DNA of 64,000 nucleotides from Tuberibacillus sp. Marseille-P3662. Lineage in GTDB: Bacteria > Bacillota > Bacilli > Bacillales > Sporolactobacillaceae. The notes beneath the pieces are model-generated. The model had not been told where the DNA came from. It was given only the letters and a program-made list of their open reading frames with translations, and did no database searches. The position numbers were made by a program, and so were the translations under genes. The stretch lies in NCBI RefSeq assembly GCF_900178005.1, contig NZ_FXBS01000006.1, positions 1,583,585 to 1,647,584 of the forward strand. The letters run 5' to 3'. Positions within the stretch are counted from its first letter, which is position 1; each line of letters opens with the position of its first letter. Shown piece after piece: positions 45,696 through 54,780 of the stretch.

Positions 45696-46781
45696 ATGAG
45701 TGATCAAGTGGAACAACCCGTGACGAATGAATTCATGAATGACAACACATTATCAGACGAACAACGCCAAAAAGCCCATGAGCTTGCCACCCAAATGCAT
45801 TCATCAGATCAGCAGACAATCATTCAATTCGGGACAGAGGCGCAATCAAATCTGTCAAACTTCTCCCACTCAATGGTGGATCATATCCAGAAGAAGGATA
45901 CAGGACCCATTGGTGATATTCTAAGTGAACTGATGCAAAAATTGGAGCAGGTTAACCCAGAAGAATTACAGCCGAAAAAGAAAAACTTCGTCGCACGCTT
46001 ATTTAATAAAATGTCAAGTTCCATTAATGAAACGTTATCTAAATACCAAAAGATCGGTGCCCAGATTGATAAAATCAGCGTCAGACTCGAACATCAAAAA
46101 GAGACCTTGCTGTCAGACATTGATCGTCTTGAACAACTATTCCAACAAAACAAAGACTACTTTGATACATTAAATGTCTATATTGCCGCCGGTGACATCA
46201 AACTTGAAGACATTAGAAACAATGAAATCCCCGCACTCAAGGAAAAAGCCGAGCAATCAAACGATCAAATGGCTTATCAAGAACTCAATGATATCACCCA
46301 ATTTGCCGATCGACTTGAAAAGCGGATTCACGATTTAAAACTGAGTCGAACCATCACGATTCAAAGTGCACCGCAAATCCGCATGATTCAGAATGTGAAC
46401 CATACACTGATTGAAAAAATACAGTCGTCAATATTAACGACCATTCCTTTATGGAAAAACCAAATTGCGCTTGCCTTAACCTTGTTTCGACAGAAGAAAG
46501 CAGTCGAGACTCAGAAACAAGTGAGCCAAACAACGAATGATCTGCTACTGAAGAATAGCGAAATGTTAAAGACAAACAGCATTGAGACGGCACAGGAAAA
46601 CGAGCGCGGTCTTGTTGATATTGAAACGTTGAAGCAGACACAAGCCGATCTCATATCTACTTTAGAAGAAACCCTTAACATTCAAAGCGAAGGCCGTAAT
46701 AAACGTCAACAAGCTGAGCAAGAACTGGTTCAAATGGAAGACGAATTAAAACAAAAGCTGTTGGACGTTAAAAATAACTAA
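45696..46781 (+). CDS. yaaN: TelA-family (toxic anion resistance) protein
   Basis: A 361-residue, almost wholly helical protein of the TelA/KlaA family. Family segments are FSHSMVDHIQKKDTGPIGDI (about 55-75), FNKMSSSINETLSKYQKIG and QMAYQELNDITQFADRLEKRI. TelA proteins are tied to tellurite and cell-envelope-antimicrobial resistance without known enzymatic activity. The ATG at 45696 follows GAAGGAG by eight bases. Operonic with xpaC; a strong terminator follows. Confidence 0.9.
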   Translation: MSDQVEQPVTNEFMNDNTLSDEQRQKAHELATQMHSSDQQTIIQFGTEAQSNLSNFSHSMVDHIQKKDTGPIGDILSELMQKLEQVNPEELQPKKKNFVARLFNKMSSSINETLSKYQKIGAQIDKISVRLEHQKETLLSDIDRLEQLFQQNKDYFDTLNVYIAAGDIKLEDIRNNEIPALKEKAEQSNDQMAYQELNDITQFADRLEKRIHDLKLSRTITIQSAPQIRMIQNVNHTLIEKIQSSILTTIPLWKNQIALALTLFRQKKAVETQKQVSQTTNDLLLKNSEMLKTNSIETAQENERGLVDIETLKQTQADLISTLEETLNIQSEGRNKRQQAEQELVQMEDELKQKLLDVKNN

Positions 46782-46785
46782 TAAC

Positions 46786-46832
46786 ATGCTCACTAAAAAA
46801 TGCTCGTCGGACGGGCTTTTTTTAGTGAGCAT
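46786..46832 (+). terminator. Terminator after xpaC-yaaN
   Basis: ATGCTCACTAAAAAA (46786-46800) and its complement (46818-46832) form a 15-bp stem containing an inner GC hairpin, just after the yaaN stop. Confidence 0.88.
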
Positions 46833-46931
46833 GGCATCCGGAAACGCTGAAACCATATCAGTCCTCTTCCCTGAGATGACCGTTCCATTCGAAACAAAAT
46901 CATGACTAAATATATATGATAGTAAAAGTAA

Positions 46932-46969
46932 AGCTAGTCAAACATGGGGCATCCCATGTTTGACTAGCT
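46932..46969 (-). terminator. Terminator of the old yellow enzyme gene
   Basis: AGCTAGTCAAACATGGG and its perfect 17-bp complement around loop ATGC, followed on the minus strand by TTTACTTTTACT, ten bases after the stop at 46979. Confidence 0.85.
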
Positions 46970-46978
46970 ATCTTTCAA

Positions 46979-48097
46979 TTAGTATAACGTTTTGACCGCA
47001 TCTTTTTCATAAGGGACGAGTTCCTCTGCCTGACCAGCACGTATCTTAGCCACCCATGCCGGGTCAATCAACAATGACCGGCCGATTGCGACGAGATCAA
47101 ATTCATCGTTGTCTAGCCTTTTCATTAACCCGTCAAGACTTGTGGTATTTGCACCTTTTCCACTGGTAAATTCGCCATCAAGGCCGACTGAACCAACAGT
47201 AATCGTCGGCTTACCTGTTAATTGCTTCGTCCAACCTGCGAGGTTAAGACTGGACGCCTCAAATTCGGCTTCCCAAAAGCGACGTGTTGAGCAATGGAAG
47301 ACATCAACGCCTGCTTCTACCAACGGAGCTAGGAACCGAGAGAGTTGATCTGGATGATCAGCCAGCTTTGCTTTATAATCACTCATCTTCCATTGGGAGA
47401 AACGAAATATAATCGGGAAGTCAGAGCCCACTGCTTGCCGGCACGCCTCGATGATTTCTACCGCAAAGCGGGTACGCCCTTGTATATCACCGCCATAACG
47501 GTCAGAGCGTTGATTCGTTTTTTCCCAAAAGAATTGGTCAATTAAATAACCATGTGCACCATGAATTTCTATGCCATCAAAACCGATTCGCTTCGCGTCG
47601 GAAGCAGCTTGAGCATAAGCATCAATGACTTGAGCGATCTCAGACTCTGTCATGGGATCCGTCACTTTTTCACCTGACAAGTTGAGGCCTGAGGGGCCAA
47701 TCGGCAGCGCTTCAGCATTGGGTAGATCCCCGATTTGCCGGGTCAAACCAACATGCCAAAGCTGCGGCACGATTTTCCCTCCTGCTTCATGAACCTGTTT
47801 GACAACTTGGGACCAACCATCCAGTGCCTTTTCCCCATGGAAGCGCGGTATGCTTGAGCCTGAGACAGCTGCAGGGTGATTAATCGCCGTCCCTTCTGTT
47901 ACAATCAATCCTACGTCATTTTCCGCCCGGCGACGATAATAGGCGGCAACGTCAGAACCGGGCACGCCCTCAGGCGAAAAGCCCCGGGTCATGGGCGCCA
48001 TAACTGTACGATTAGGAAGAGAAAGGTTCCCAATCGAGAAAGGCTGCAACAACGGATCTACCGATGAGTCATGAGAATGGATTTGAGTATTATTCAA
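46979..48097 (-). CDS. NADH:flavin oxidoreductase, old yellow enzyme family
   Basis: A 372-residue FMN TIM barrel. NRTVMAPMTRGF (about 30), GLIVTEGTAINH, HVGLT and GFDGIEIHGAHGYLIDQFFW with NQRSDRYGG are hallmarks; the HGAHG pair binds the substrate carbonyl. It reduces activated alkenes or nitro compounds with NAD(P)H. The TTG at 48097 (then NNTQIHSHD) is preferred because AGGAGG lies eight bases upstream; the longer frame to 48151 has no site. It is monocistronic. Confidence 0.88.
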   Translation of the reverse strand: MNNTQIHSHDSSVDPLLQPFSIGNLSLPNRTVMAPMTRGFSPEGVPGSDVAAYYRRRAENDVGLIVTEGTAINHPAAVSGSSIPRFHGEKALDGWSQVVKQVHEAGGKIVPQLWHVGLTRQIGDLPNAEALPIGPSGLNLSGEKVTDPMTESEIAQVIDAYAQAASDAKRIGFDGIEIHGAHGYLIDQFFWEKTNQRSDRYGGDIQGRTRFAVEIIEACRQAVGSDFPIIFRFSQWKMSDYKAKLADHPDQLSRFLAPLVEAGVDVFHCSTRRFWEAEFEASSLNLAGWTKQLTGKPTITVGSVGLDGEFTSGKGANTTSLDGLMKRLDNDEFDLVAIGRSLLIDPAWVAKIRAGQAEELVPYEKDAVKTLY

Positions 48098-48438
48098 GCT
48101 ATATCCTCCTACAACAACGATTGTTATTTTTAATAGTGCTTTGTCTAACACAACAGCATGCGGCTACTGAGTAGCCAACATATTATCTATTGTTACAGAT
48201 TTGCCAATCCAATAACAACATTTTGCTTCTTATGTCATTCCAATCACTTAATCACACCATCTTATAGGAACGCACGTCTGATGATTCTTCAATAATAACA
48301 ATACATAACATGATTTTTGGGAAAAAATTAAAAATCCCCCCCACTCATCAGCCCATTTTTCAATCAATTTTCCCAATAACAAAGATTTCTATTTTTTGTT
48401 ATGATTAAAATGAACCAAAAAAAGGAAAGGAGGCTCCT

Positions 48439-49509
48439 ATGAGTGTTGCGACATTTAAACCTTCATTAGCTGATTGGTATAAGGCTTTACGTTCTCAAGA
48501 TTTAGAAACCTCACGTAAAATCAAGCAAGCTTTTGATAGGGAACCCAGTCATCTTGATGACATGACAGCAAGAAACTTCCACCAGCTGCTAAATTTAAGG
48601 TACTGTATTCTCGAAGAAGACTTTGAAACAGCAGCAAGCATGATGTCACTGTTGAACGTGAACCGTTTCGAGACAGAGCTCTTAAATTACTATGCCTATT
48701 TTTTCAAGGGTCTGTATCATCATTATGTAAAACAATACGATCAGGCCGAACGCCACTTCCGATTAGCAGAAAAGCAATTAACAAACATCTATGATCCTAT
48801 CGAGCAAGCCGAATTTTATTACAAATTTGCTTTGACCTACTATCAAACACGACAATCTGTTCTGTCCATTAATTATGCACAGAAAGCACTCGACAGATTT
48901 CATTGGCATGACTCTCAAGAGCGTTTGGCTGACTGTTTAATGTTATTAGGCATTAATTATACAGACGTCAAACAGTTTGGAGTGGCCGAGGAAAACCTTC
49001 ATGAAGCAACGGATTATGCCCGTTGTTTGAGTATGTCTAAGTTAATCAGCCGAATCCATCATAACTTAGGCTTTCTATACGCTGAACAGGACATGTCCAA
49101 AGCAGCGATTAAATATTTAACAGACAGCCTTGAAGAAAATACCGATCAGCCTTATGTACAAACGTACTATTTACTTGCAAGAGAACATTTCAAACTTGAA
49201 GATGACCAAAAGGCGAATGACTACATTGATGAAGGTATTAAATGGTGCAAAGCATTTGGTGAAATCGAATACAAAGTTCATTTTCAATTGTTAAAAGAAA
49301 CCTTTAACCCAACACACCAATTTGAAAAAATATTCAAAAATGGTGTAAACTATTTTATAGACAACCAGATGTGGAACTATATCAAAGAATATGCTGAAAC
49401 ACTTGCCGATTTTTATCGGAAACAGGACCTTTTTGAACCAGCGACGAAGTATTACCATATCGCTGTTCAAGCCCAATGCAAAAATACTAAGGAGGCATGT
49501 CTCAAATGA
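48439..49509 (+). CDS. Rap-like TPR regulator
   Basis: A 356-residue helical protein. Its N-terminus (LADWYKALRSQDLETSRKIK, LLNLRYCILEEDFE) follows the three-helix bundle of Rap proteins, and residues 90-340 are tetratricopeptide repeats (for example YYAYFFKGLYHHYVKQYDQA and ISRIHHNLGFLYAEQDMS). Rap proteins dephosphorylate Spo0F or block ComA/DegU until bound by a Phr peptide. Its stop overlaps the ATG of a secreted-peptide gene (ATGA), the classic rap-phr arrangement. Some residues conserved in B. subtilis Raps are changed, so the target is unknown. GGAGG precedes the ATG. Confidence 0.8.
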   Translation: MSVATFKPSLADWYKALRSQDLETSRKIKQAFDREPSHLDDMTARNFHQLLNLRYCILEEDFETAASMMSLLNVNRFETELLNYYAYFFKGLYHHYVKQYDQAERHFRLAEKQLTNIYDPIEQAEFYYKFALTYYQTRQSVLSINYAQKALDRFHWHDSQERLADCLMLLGINYTDVKQFGVAEENLHEATDYARCLSMSKLISRIHHNLGFLYAEQDMSKAAIKYLTDSLEENTDQPYVQTYYLLAREHFKLEDDQKANDYIDEGIKWCKAFGEIEYKVHFQLLKETFNPTHQFEKIFKNGVNYFIDNQMWNYIKEYAETLADFYRKQDLFEPATKYYHIAVQAQCKNTKEACLK

Positions 49510-49640
49510 AACAAAAAGCGAAATCTTTCTTCAAGGTGATGACTCTATGTGCTCTAGTAACTGGTGCCGTGTACTCAGGAGTCGCTGCCACTGATTATAG
49601 TCATCAACCGTCAGCGCAACATGGCGTCGTATCTGACTAA
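49506..49640 (+). CDS. Phr-like secreted signal peptide precursor
   Basis: A 44-residue peptide starting MKQKAKSFFKVMTLCALVTG: a basic n-region, a hydrophobic core and a cleavage-like GVAA, then a short polar tail ending QHGVVSD. AAGGAGG lies nine bases upstream within the end of the rap gene, and the start overlaps its stop by four bases. This is the size and layout of Phr precursors, which are exported, trimmed to a 5-7 residue C-terminal peptide and re-imported by Opp to inhibit Rap. The mature signal cannot be fixed from sequence but should come from the last eight or so residues. Confidence 0.8.
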   Translation: MKQKAKSFFKVMTLCALVTGAVYSGVAATDYSHQPSAQHGVVSD

Positions 49641-49658
49641 GATAGGCTATGAGCATGA

Positions 49659-49690
49659 AAAAAGGGGCCTCCTTATGAGAGCCCCTTTTT
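49659..49690. terminator. Terminator between the phr-like gene and the convergent SDR gene
   Basis: AAAAAGGGGC and GCCCCTTTTT (10-bp stem, loop about 12) with A/T runs on both sides, 18 bases after the phr stop; usable by both convergent genes. Confidence 0.85.
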
Positions 49691-49702
49691 ACTGTTTGTA
49701 TC

Positions 49703-50464
49703 TTACTCAATCGAACGTTTCATCTTGCTATACATCGACGCCACAGTAGTGTCAATATCATCTCTTGACATACGAAGGGCTTTCTCCGATGTCCCATAGC
49801 CGATTTCTTCTTTCCCTTCTTCAAGTCCTTCGAAAATGCCATCAGCAAATGCATCGACAGGTTCACCGAAGGTATGTAGTCCGACTCCGCCTAGGTCTGT
49901 GTTCACAGCAGGCGGTGCGACTTCAATCACTTTCACACCCGTATGAGACAGCTGCATTCTTAGGCTCATCGTGAACGAGTGAATGCCGGCCTTGGTGGCC
50001 GAATAGATCGGTGCAATCGCCATGGGTGTAAAAGCCAGACCAGACGAAACATTGATGATGGCCGCATCGGTATTCTCAGCAAAGTATTGAGAAAATAACA
50101 TGGCAAGATGAATCGGTGCATGCATGTTCGCTGTCATTTCTTTACTGTAATAGTTCCAATCTTCCTTCACTTCAGCTTTTAATACGTTCATACGCTGCTG
50201 AATGCCGGCGTTATTGACAAGCACATTCACTTCAGGATAGTGATGTGTTACCCAATCAAAAAGCGATAAGCGTTCCGATTCATCAGTGACATCACATACC
50301 CGAGTAATGAGTTCCGGCATTTGTTCCTTCGCTTCTTGCAGTTTACTTTCTCGTCTTCCGCAAACAATAACTTTGCTCCCCGCCTTAACAAAACGTTCGG
50401 CAAAGGCCAAGCCAATGCCTGCGCCCCCGCCTGTAATGAGGACGGTATTTCCTGAAAGTTTCAT
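49703..50464 (-). CDS. SDR-family oxidoreductase (DltE-like)
   Basis: A 253-residue classical SDR. The cofactor site is VLITGGGAGIGLAFAERF, NNAG follows as LVNNAGIQQRM, and the catalytic set is Ser in NVSSGLAF with YSATKAG (Tyr-x3-Lys, near 153). It resembles DltE and related ketoreductases; the substrate is unknown. The ATG at 50464 is better spaced from AGAAGG than the in-frame ATG at 50470. Convergent with the rap/phr-like pair. Confidence 0.86.
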   Translation of the reverse strand: MKLSGNTVLITGGGAGIGLAFAERFVKAGSKVIVCGRRESKLQEAKEQMPELITRVCDVTDESERLSLFDWVTHHYPEVNVLVNNAGIQQRMNVLKAEVKEDWNYYSKEMTANMHAPIHLAMLFSQYFAENTDAAIINVSSGLAFTPMAIAPIYSATKAGIHSFTMSLRMQLSHTGVKVIEVAPPAVNTDLGGVGLHTFGEPVDAFADGIFEGLEEGKEEIGYGTSEKALRMSRDDIDTTVASMYSKMKRSIE

Positions 50465-50594
50465 TGTCATCCTTCTTTCTTCGTATCAAAAATTTGCTCG
50501 ATCAAGGGACTACTCACTATTCTATCCGTTTCTTATAGAAGCTTGTCATACTCTAGTTTGGACAGTCAAATATTCTAATAATACGCCGGCCTCT

Positions 50595-50885
50595 CTAACC
50601 AACTGCTAATGATTCAGGCATTTCCTTGGAAATATTAGAAAGTAAGCTAACCCCATCCCCTTCTATTAATTTCAATGGATGTTGATTGACCTCTTCAGCG
50701 GCACTTTTAAAGAGTTCCCGCCTCTCCTTATGCTCTGACCAGATTAACGATTTTAGCCATAAATAATCGTTTGGGTCCAATAAATCACTAGTATGTAAAT
50801 CAAGCCCAATTCTTGATATAACAGGTGGACTGCTCGAACGTAAGAAAGGATCCTTTAAGTAGGCTGTTTTTAAAAGATTGTTGTT
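50595..50885 (-). pseudogene. DUF2332-like gene fragment
   Basis: The minus-strand frame encodes ISRIGLDLHTSDLLDPNDY, WLKSLIWSEHKERRELFKSA and IEGDGVSLLSNIS, a pattern of DUF2332 proteins (IG.D..P.D...DP.....WL..C.WPEH..R). Both ends are missing: the 5' side runs into a dispersed repeat (50921-51034) and the 3' side stops at TAG 50595-50597. The frame continues open through the repeat, but that part is not real protein. A full DUF2332 gene is over 300 codons, so this is debris. Confidence 0.65.
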
Positions 50886-50920
50886 TTGCATGGAACAAAT
50901 AACGACTCTAAACGCTCTGA

Positions 50921-51034
50921 GCAGCCCGAATACACGTAGACTCCTGCGGGAAGTGCGAGATAGGCAAGACCCCACAGGGCCTGCCCGAGGAGGCTTGCCA
51001 CTCGCCCGCGGAAAGCGAAGTGTATTCGGGCTGC
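50921..51034. repeat. Bacillaceae-type GC-rich dispersed repeat, copy C
   Basis: A complete 114-base element with 15-bp perfect inverted ends, GCAGCCCGAATACAC and GTGTATTCGGGCTGC. Inside are GACTCCTGCGGGAAGTG, AAGACCCCACAGGGCC, CCGAGGAGGCTTGCC and CGCCCGCGGAAAGCGAAG. It abuts the DUF2332-like gene fragment. Confidence 0.85.
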
Positions 51035-51184
51035 GGTCTAAATAACAACTGTCTATACCAAAACACCCTAAATTGTTTAGATAAATCTGTTTCAAGCAAA
51101 ATCAGAAAGACAGCCATTGGCATCTGCCAGGGTTCAGGTGCTATAATGGACTGACTTTATAAAAATTCCTTTATCGGAGGTAAC

Positions 51185-51631
51185 ATGCTAACATTTGAAG
51201 ACAAACTCGCTATTATCGAATCATTCCCTGAATTAAAACGTAAAGACGTCTCACTCGGTCGTGTGAATTTCCATTTTGAAGAAAGTGTCATGGATAAAAA
51301 GATTGTTGTGTACCGCCTGCATCCTAACGGGAACGGCTATGTCTACGCTGAACTTATAGATGATCACGACAACTACAATATCGAACAAAATGGAATGGTT
51401 AATATCCGTGACTTCTCAGAAGATGAACTCCGCAGCATTGTCCGCAAGTCTATCGATTCGCTTTCTCAACCATCGGATGAAACTTGGGTGAATGATGACA
51501 ATCATACCCTTAGGCTCGTTTATGACTTTGGCTTGTGGAACACTTATGCCGGGGACATGCTTGACGGAACCTTCCCTACTTATAATGAAGCTCTTGACTA
51601 CTTACACCAAGAAGGCTTTGAACGTCAATAA
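51185..51631 (+). CDS. Conserved-looking cytosolic protein of unknown function
   Basis: A 148-residue acidic protein with no signal peptide or membrane helix, starting MLTFEDKLAIIESFPELKRK. It looks well folded (alternating strands and helices, many aromatics in the second half: WVNDDNHTLRLVYDFGLWNTY). CGGAGG lies five to eight bases before the ATG, and a terminator follows. I do not recognise the family. Confidence 0.75.
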   Translation: MLTFEDKLAIIESFPELKRKDVSLGRVNFHFEESVMDKKIVVYRLHPNGNGYVYAELIDDHDNYNIEQNGMVNIRDFSEDELRSIVRKSIDSLSQPSDETWVNDDNHTLRLVYDFGLWNTYAGDMLDGTFPTYNEALDYLHQEGFERQ

Positions 51632-51658
51632 AATGGTGACACTGTTAACCATATTAAA

Positions 51659-51700
51659 AGAGACTGACCTACATGGTTCTTGTGGGTCAGTCTCTCTTTT
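51659..51700. terminator. Bidirectional terminator
   Basis: AGAGACTGACCTACA pairs with TGTGGGTCAGTCTCT (15 positions, one G-T) around a seven-base loop; T-rich tails on both strands serve the unknown protein gene and the convergent EamA gene. Confidence 0.88.
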
Positions 51701-51718
51701 ATGTTAGTTATATTCGTT

Positions 51719-52651
51719 TTAGTAATAAGACTTCATCTGTGGCTTATAATTCAATGAATGATGGACTTTAGGTCTCTTTTTATTAGGAATCACCGTAATA
51801 AATAACGATGAGAAGACTAATAAAAAGCCGATCCATTGCCAACCCGTTAAACCGTCATTAAAGACAAGTACACCGATCATAACGGACACGACTAATTCGA
51901 CGGTTGAAAGAATCGTGGCTTTACTGGATTCGATATAAGTCAATCCTAGGGTGTATAAGGTATAAGCAAAAATGGTCGATATAATCGATATCCCAAAAAT
52001 ATAAATCCAGACGTCCCCATTCATAAAGATCGAGCTCTTTGTCCAAATGGAGCTGGTCGGAATCATCAATACACTACCGCAAATCATGGAATAAATAGTA
52101 ATGGTTACCGGATGATAGATTTGACTGACGTACCTACCCAGGACACTATACAGTGAACAAAACAGCCCGGATAGAAGGCCTAACAAGACAGTCATCCCTG
52201 ATAGACTTGTTCCGCCACTGGATATAATGCCAGCCACGAGGCCACACCCGATAATCGTCAGACCCATCGCAACGCATTTTTTGAAGGTGATTGTTTCCCT
52301 ATAAAAGAATCTAGCAATGATGGCTGCGAAGATAGGCGACGTATAGACGAAAATAACGGCGACTGAAAGTGACGTTCGTTCCATAACGGCAAAGTAACAC
52401 CAATTGAAAAAAGCGATACAGAATACGCCTAGTCCAAAAAAGTACGGTAAGTGTTTGATTTGCACCTTCAGATAATCGCGCCCCAGAATACTAAGGATGA
52501 GTAATAGGATGGCACTTGAAACCGACATCCTGATCGTCACAACATCCCAAGGTGTCAAACCAAATTCATATAAATATTGAACAAACAATCCTGTGACGCC
52601 CCAAAAAGAGGCACCCATGACAATAAGTCCATACGCGATATAAATATTCAT
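51719..52651 (-). CDS. EamA/DMT-family transporter
   Basis: A 310-residue ten-helix permease with two EamA halves (ASFWGVTGLFVQYLYEFGLT at the start; TYIESSKATILSTVELVVSV in the second half). The late ATILSTVELVVSV segment is typical of the carboxylate/amino acid/amine exporters. Substrate unknown. It is unrelated in detail to the EamA protein at 18627. The 415-base gap upstream, up to the NhaC gene, shows no gene or clear element. Confidence 0.85.
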   Translation of the reverse strand: MNIYIAYGLIVMGASFWGVTGLFVQYLYEFGLTPWDVVTIRMSVSSAILLLILSILGRDYLKVQIKHLPYFFGLGVFCIAFFNWCYFAVMERTSLSVAVIFVYTSPIFAAIIARFFYRETITFKKCVAMGLTIIGCGLVAGIISSGGTSLSGMTVLLGLLSGLFCSLYSVLGRYVSQIYHPVTITIYSMICGSVLMIPTSSIWTKSSIFMNGDVWIYIFGISIISTIFAYTLYTLGLTYIESSKATILSTVELVVSVMIGVLVFNDGLTGWQWIGFLLVFSSLFITVIPNKKRPKVHHSLNYKPQMKSYY

Positions 52652-53066
52652 AGTCTCACCTTCCCTTTTCTCTCTGTCTACCAGGTTGAGGTAAAATCAT
52701 GCCTTAGACTACTTCAATTTAATTTATAAAGGTTATTAAAAAGTTACATAAGACCCCATCATCGGATGTTATGGTCGGCTTTCTTCAAACCTCACGTATT
52801 CAAATATATGCTCTTAGTCCTGGAACTGTTCTTTTTTAAACTTAGTTATCTTACCCATGAATCAATTAAAGATGCTGCTAAGATTAACTTAACTCAAATC
52901 CAAGTTAAATTCAAGATTTAGACATTAACATCTATCCTCTTATAGGTAATAGCCATCTACACGATCCATTCAAGATTGTGTTTCACGACCGACCATACTA
53001 AAGTCATATATCATCTAAAAATTCAGTATGTTAAAATAACTAAAAAACAAACGGAGGTGTTAGACC

Positions 53067-54617
53067 ATGGCCTTTTTATCGATTGTCCCACCGATTGTGG
53101 CCGTTTTGTTGGCGATCATGACAAAACGTGTTTTGCTGTCTTTGTTTATCAGCATATGGGTGGGCGGCTTGATTGCAGCAGGCGGAAACCCGTTCACCGC
53201 CGTTGCCAATACCTTCAATTGGATGAAAGATGTGATGACAGACCCATGGAACGCTCGGTTTCTTGTCTTGACGGCCTTGCTTGGATCAGGTGCTGCGTTT
53301 ATGTTTAAAACGGGTGGTTCAGAGGCACTGATCAAAGTTCTCGAAAAGAAATTGACAACGAAAAAACGGGCTCAGTTACTGCCATTTATTTTAGGAATTA
53401 TCATTTTCTTTAATGACTATGTCAACTCTGTCATCGTTGGCAATGCTTCAAAGGATGTTACCGCTAAACACAAGGTATCCAGAGAAAAATTGTCCTACAT
53501 ACTTGATGCAACGGCTGCCCCGATGGCGACCCTTGGACCTGTCTCAGATTGGATTGGTTTTCAAGTCTCCCTAATTGCCGCTGCTTTTGCCAGTCTAAGT
53601 ATTGCAGGTGCTGAACCTTATTTTGCTTTTCTGCATTCGATCCCTTGGAATTTTTATGCCATTCTTTGTCTTTTGTCGGTTCCGATGATTATTTTGGGTA
53701 AGGATTTTGGTCCCATGGCCAAAGCAGAGAAGCGTGCTCAGACAACTGGGAAGCTTATCCCTGAAGGCGGGACACCGCTATCATCTGTTGAACATGACTT
53801 AGGCGAACCTTTTAAGAACCAATCGACAATCTGGAACTTTCTCCTGCCCCTTATGACATTGATCGTCGTCAGCCTATGGGGCCTGTGGTATACAGGCGGT
53901 GGTCCTGACGGGAAAAGTTTGATGGAAGCACTCGCCGACACCGACGTAGCTGTTGCTTTATCATGGGCCGCTTTTGCGATGACCTTGGTCGGTATTGTTT
54001 TAGCTATTTGCCAAGGCGTATCCTTAAAAGATTGTGAAGAGACACTACTGGGTGGGATTCGAACGATGTTGCCGGCACTGGTCATTATCGTTCTGGCATG
54101 GTCCATCGGAACTGTTTGCGAGCAGCTTGGAACCGCCGATTATGTCGTTCAAGCCACAGAAAGCTGGATGACTCCAGCACTCTTGCCATTTCTCATATTT
54201 GTTATCGGGATGTTCATTTCATTTGCGACAGGAACGTCATGGGGCACAATGTCCATCCTTACGCCAATTGCAGTTCCGCTTGCCTATTCGATTGGAGGCA
54301 TAGAAATGGTGCATATAATCATTGGCTCCGTTTTTGCCGGTTCGATTTTTGGGGATCACATCTCCCCCATTTCTGATACAACAGTTATGGCTTCCATTTT
54401 CGCTGGATCAGATCACATCGCTCATGTGAACACACAGGTGCCTTATGCCGCTGTTCCTGCTGTAATATCAGGTGGTTTGTTTCTATCAACTTCCTTCATT
54501 CATAACGGATTGATTTTGTTAGTTCTGGGTATTATTGTACAGTTCTTAGTATTACGCTTTTTAGGCAAACAACATGAGAAAAAAAGATTGCGTTCAAATT
54601 CGGAAATTGGTTTTTAA
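53067..54617 (+). CDS. Na+/H+ antiporter, NhaC family
   Basis: A 516-residue membrane protein with about 12 helices. IIIFFNDYVNSVIVGNASKDV (about 110-130), ATAAPMATLGPVSDWIGFQ and the late FAGSIFGDHISPISDTTVMAS segment carry the conserved acidic and polar residues of NhaC antiporters. It exports Na+ in exchange for protons, for salt and alkali tolerance; some family members instead exchange malate and lactate. CGGAGGTG precedes the ATG. It is monocistronic with a terminator downstream. Confidence 0.88.
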   Translation: MAFLSIVPPIVAVLLAIMTKRVLLSLFISIWVGGLIAAGGNPFTAVANTFNWMKDVMTDPWNARFLVLTALLGSGAAFMFKTGGSEALIKVLEKKLTTKKRAQLLPFILGIIIFFNDYVNSVIVGNASKDVTAKHKVSREKLSYILDATAAPMATLGPVSDWIGFQVSLIAAAFASLSIAGAEPYFAFLHSIPWNFYAILCLLSVPMIILGKDFGPMAKAEKRAQTTGKLIPEGGTPLSSVEHDLGEPFKNQSTIWNFLLPLMTLIVVSLWGLWYTGGGPDGKSLMEALADTDVAVALSWAAFAMTLVGIVLAICQGVSLKDCEETLLGGIRTMLPALVIIVLAWSIGTVCEQLGTADYVVQATESWMTPALLPFLIFVIGMFISFATGTSWGTMSILTPIAVPLAYSIGGIEMVHIIIGSVFAGSIFGDHISPISDTTVMASIFAGSDHIAHVNTQVPYAAVPAVISGGLFLSTSFIHNGLILLVLGIIVQFLVLRFLGKQHEKKRLRSNSEIGF

Positions 54618-54621
54618 GACA

Positions 54622-54656
54622 AACCGCAGCGATGTCACTTTCGCTGCGGTTCTTTT
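54622..54656 (+). terminator. Terminator after the NhaC gene
   Basis: AACCGCAGCGA and TCGCTGCGGTT form an 11-bp stem followed by CTTTTG, five bases after the stop. Confidence 0.85.
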
Positions 54657-54780
54657 GGGTATTCATTATCAATTCCTTTTTCCTATGCGAATGCTAAAGT
54701 TCGTTGTATATTATCAGCACATTGCCCACACAATAAGGTCTGGGCTTAAAAAGCTCAACCATTTTAAGGAGGTCATGATC

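Noticed and set aside
50595-51095. 166-codon frame as a single intact protein
   Set aside because: Its N-terminal half is translated dispersed repeat; only the C-terminal part has protein-like homology and it is truncated.
52652-53066. Possible gene or RNA in the 415-base gap before the NhaC gene
   Set aside because: No frame with a ribosome binding site and no convincing hairpin or riboswitch core was seen.
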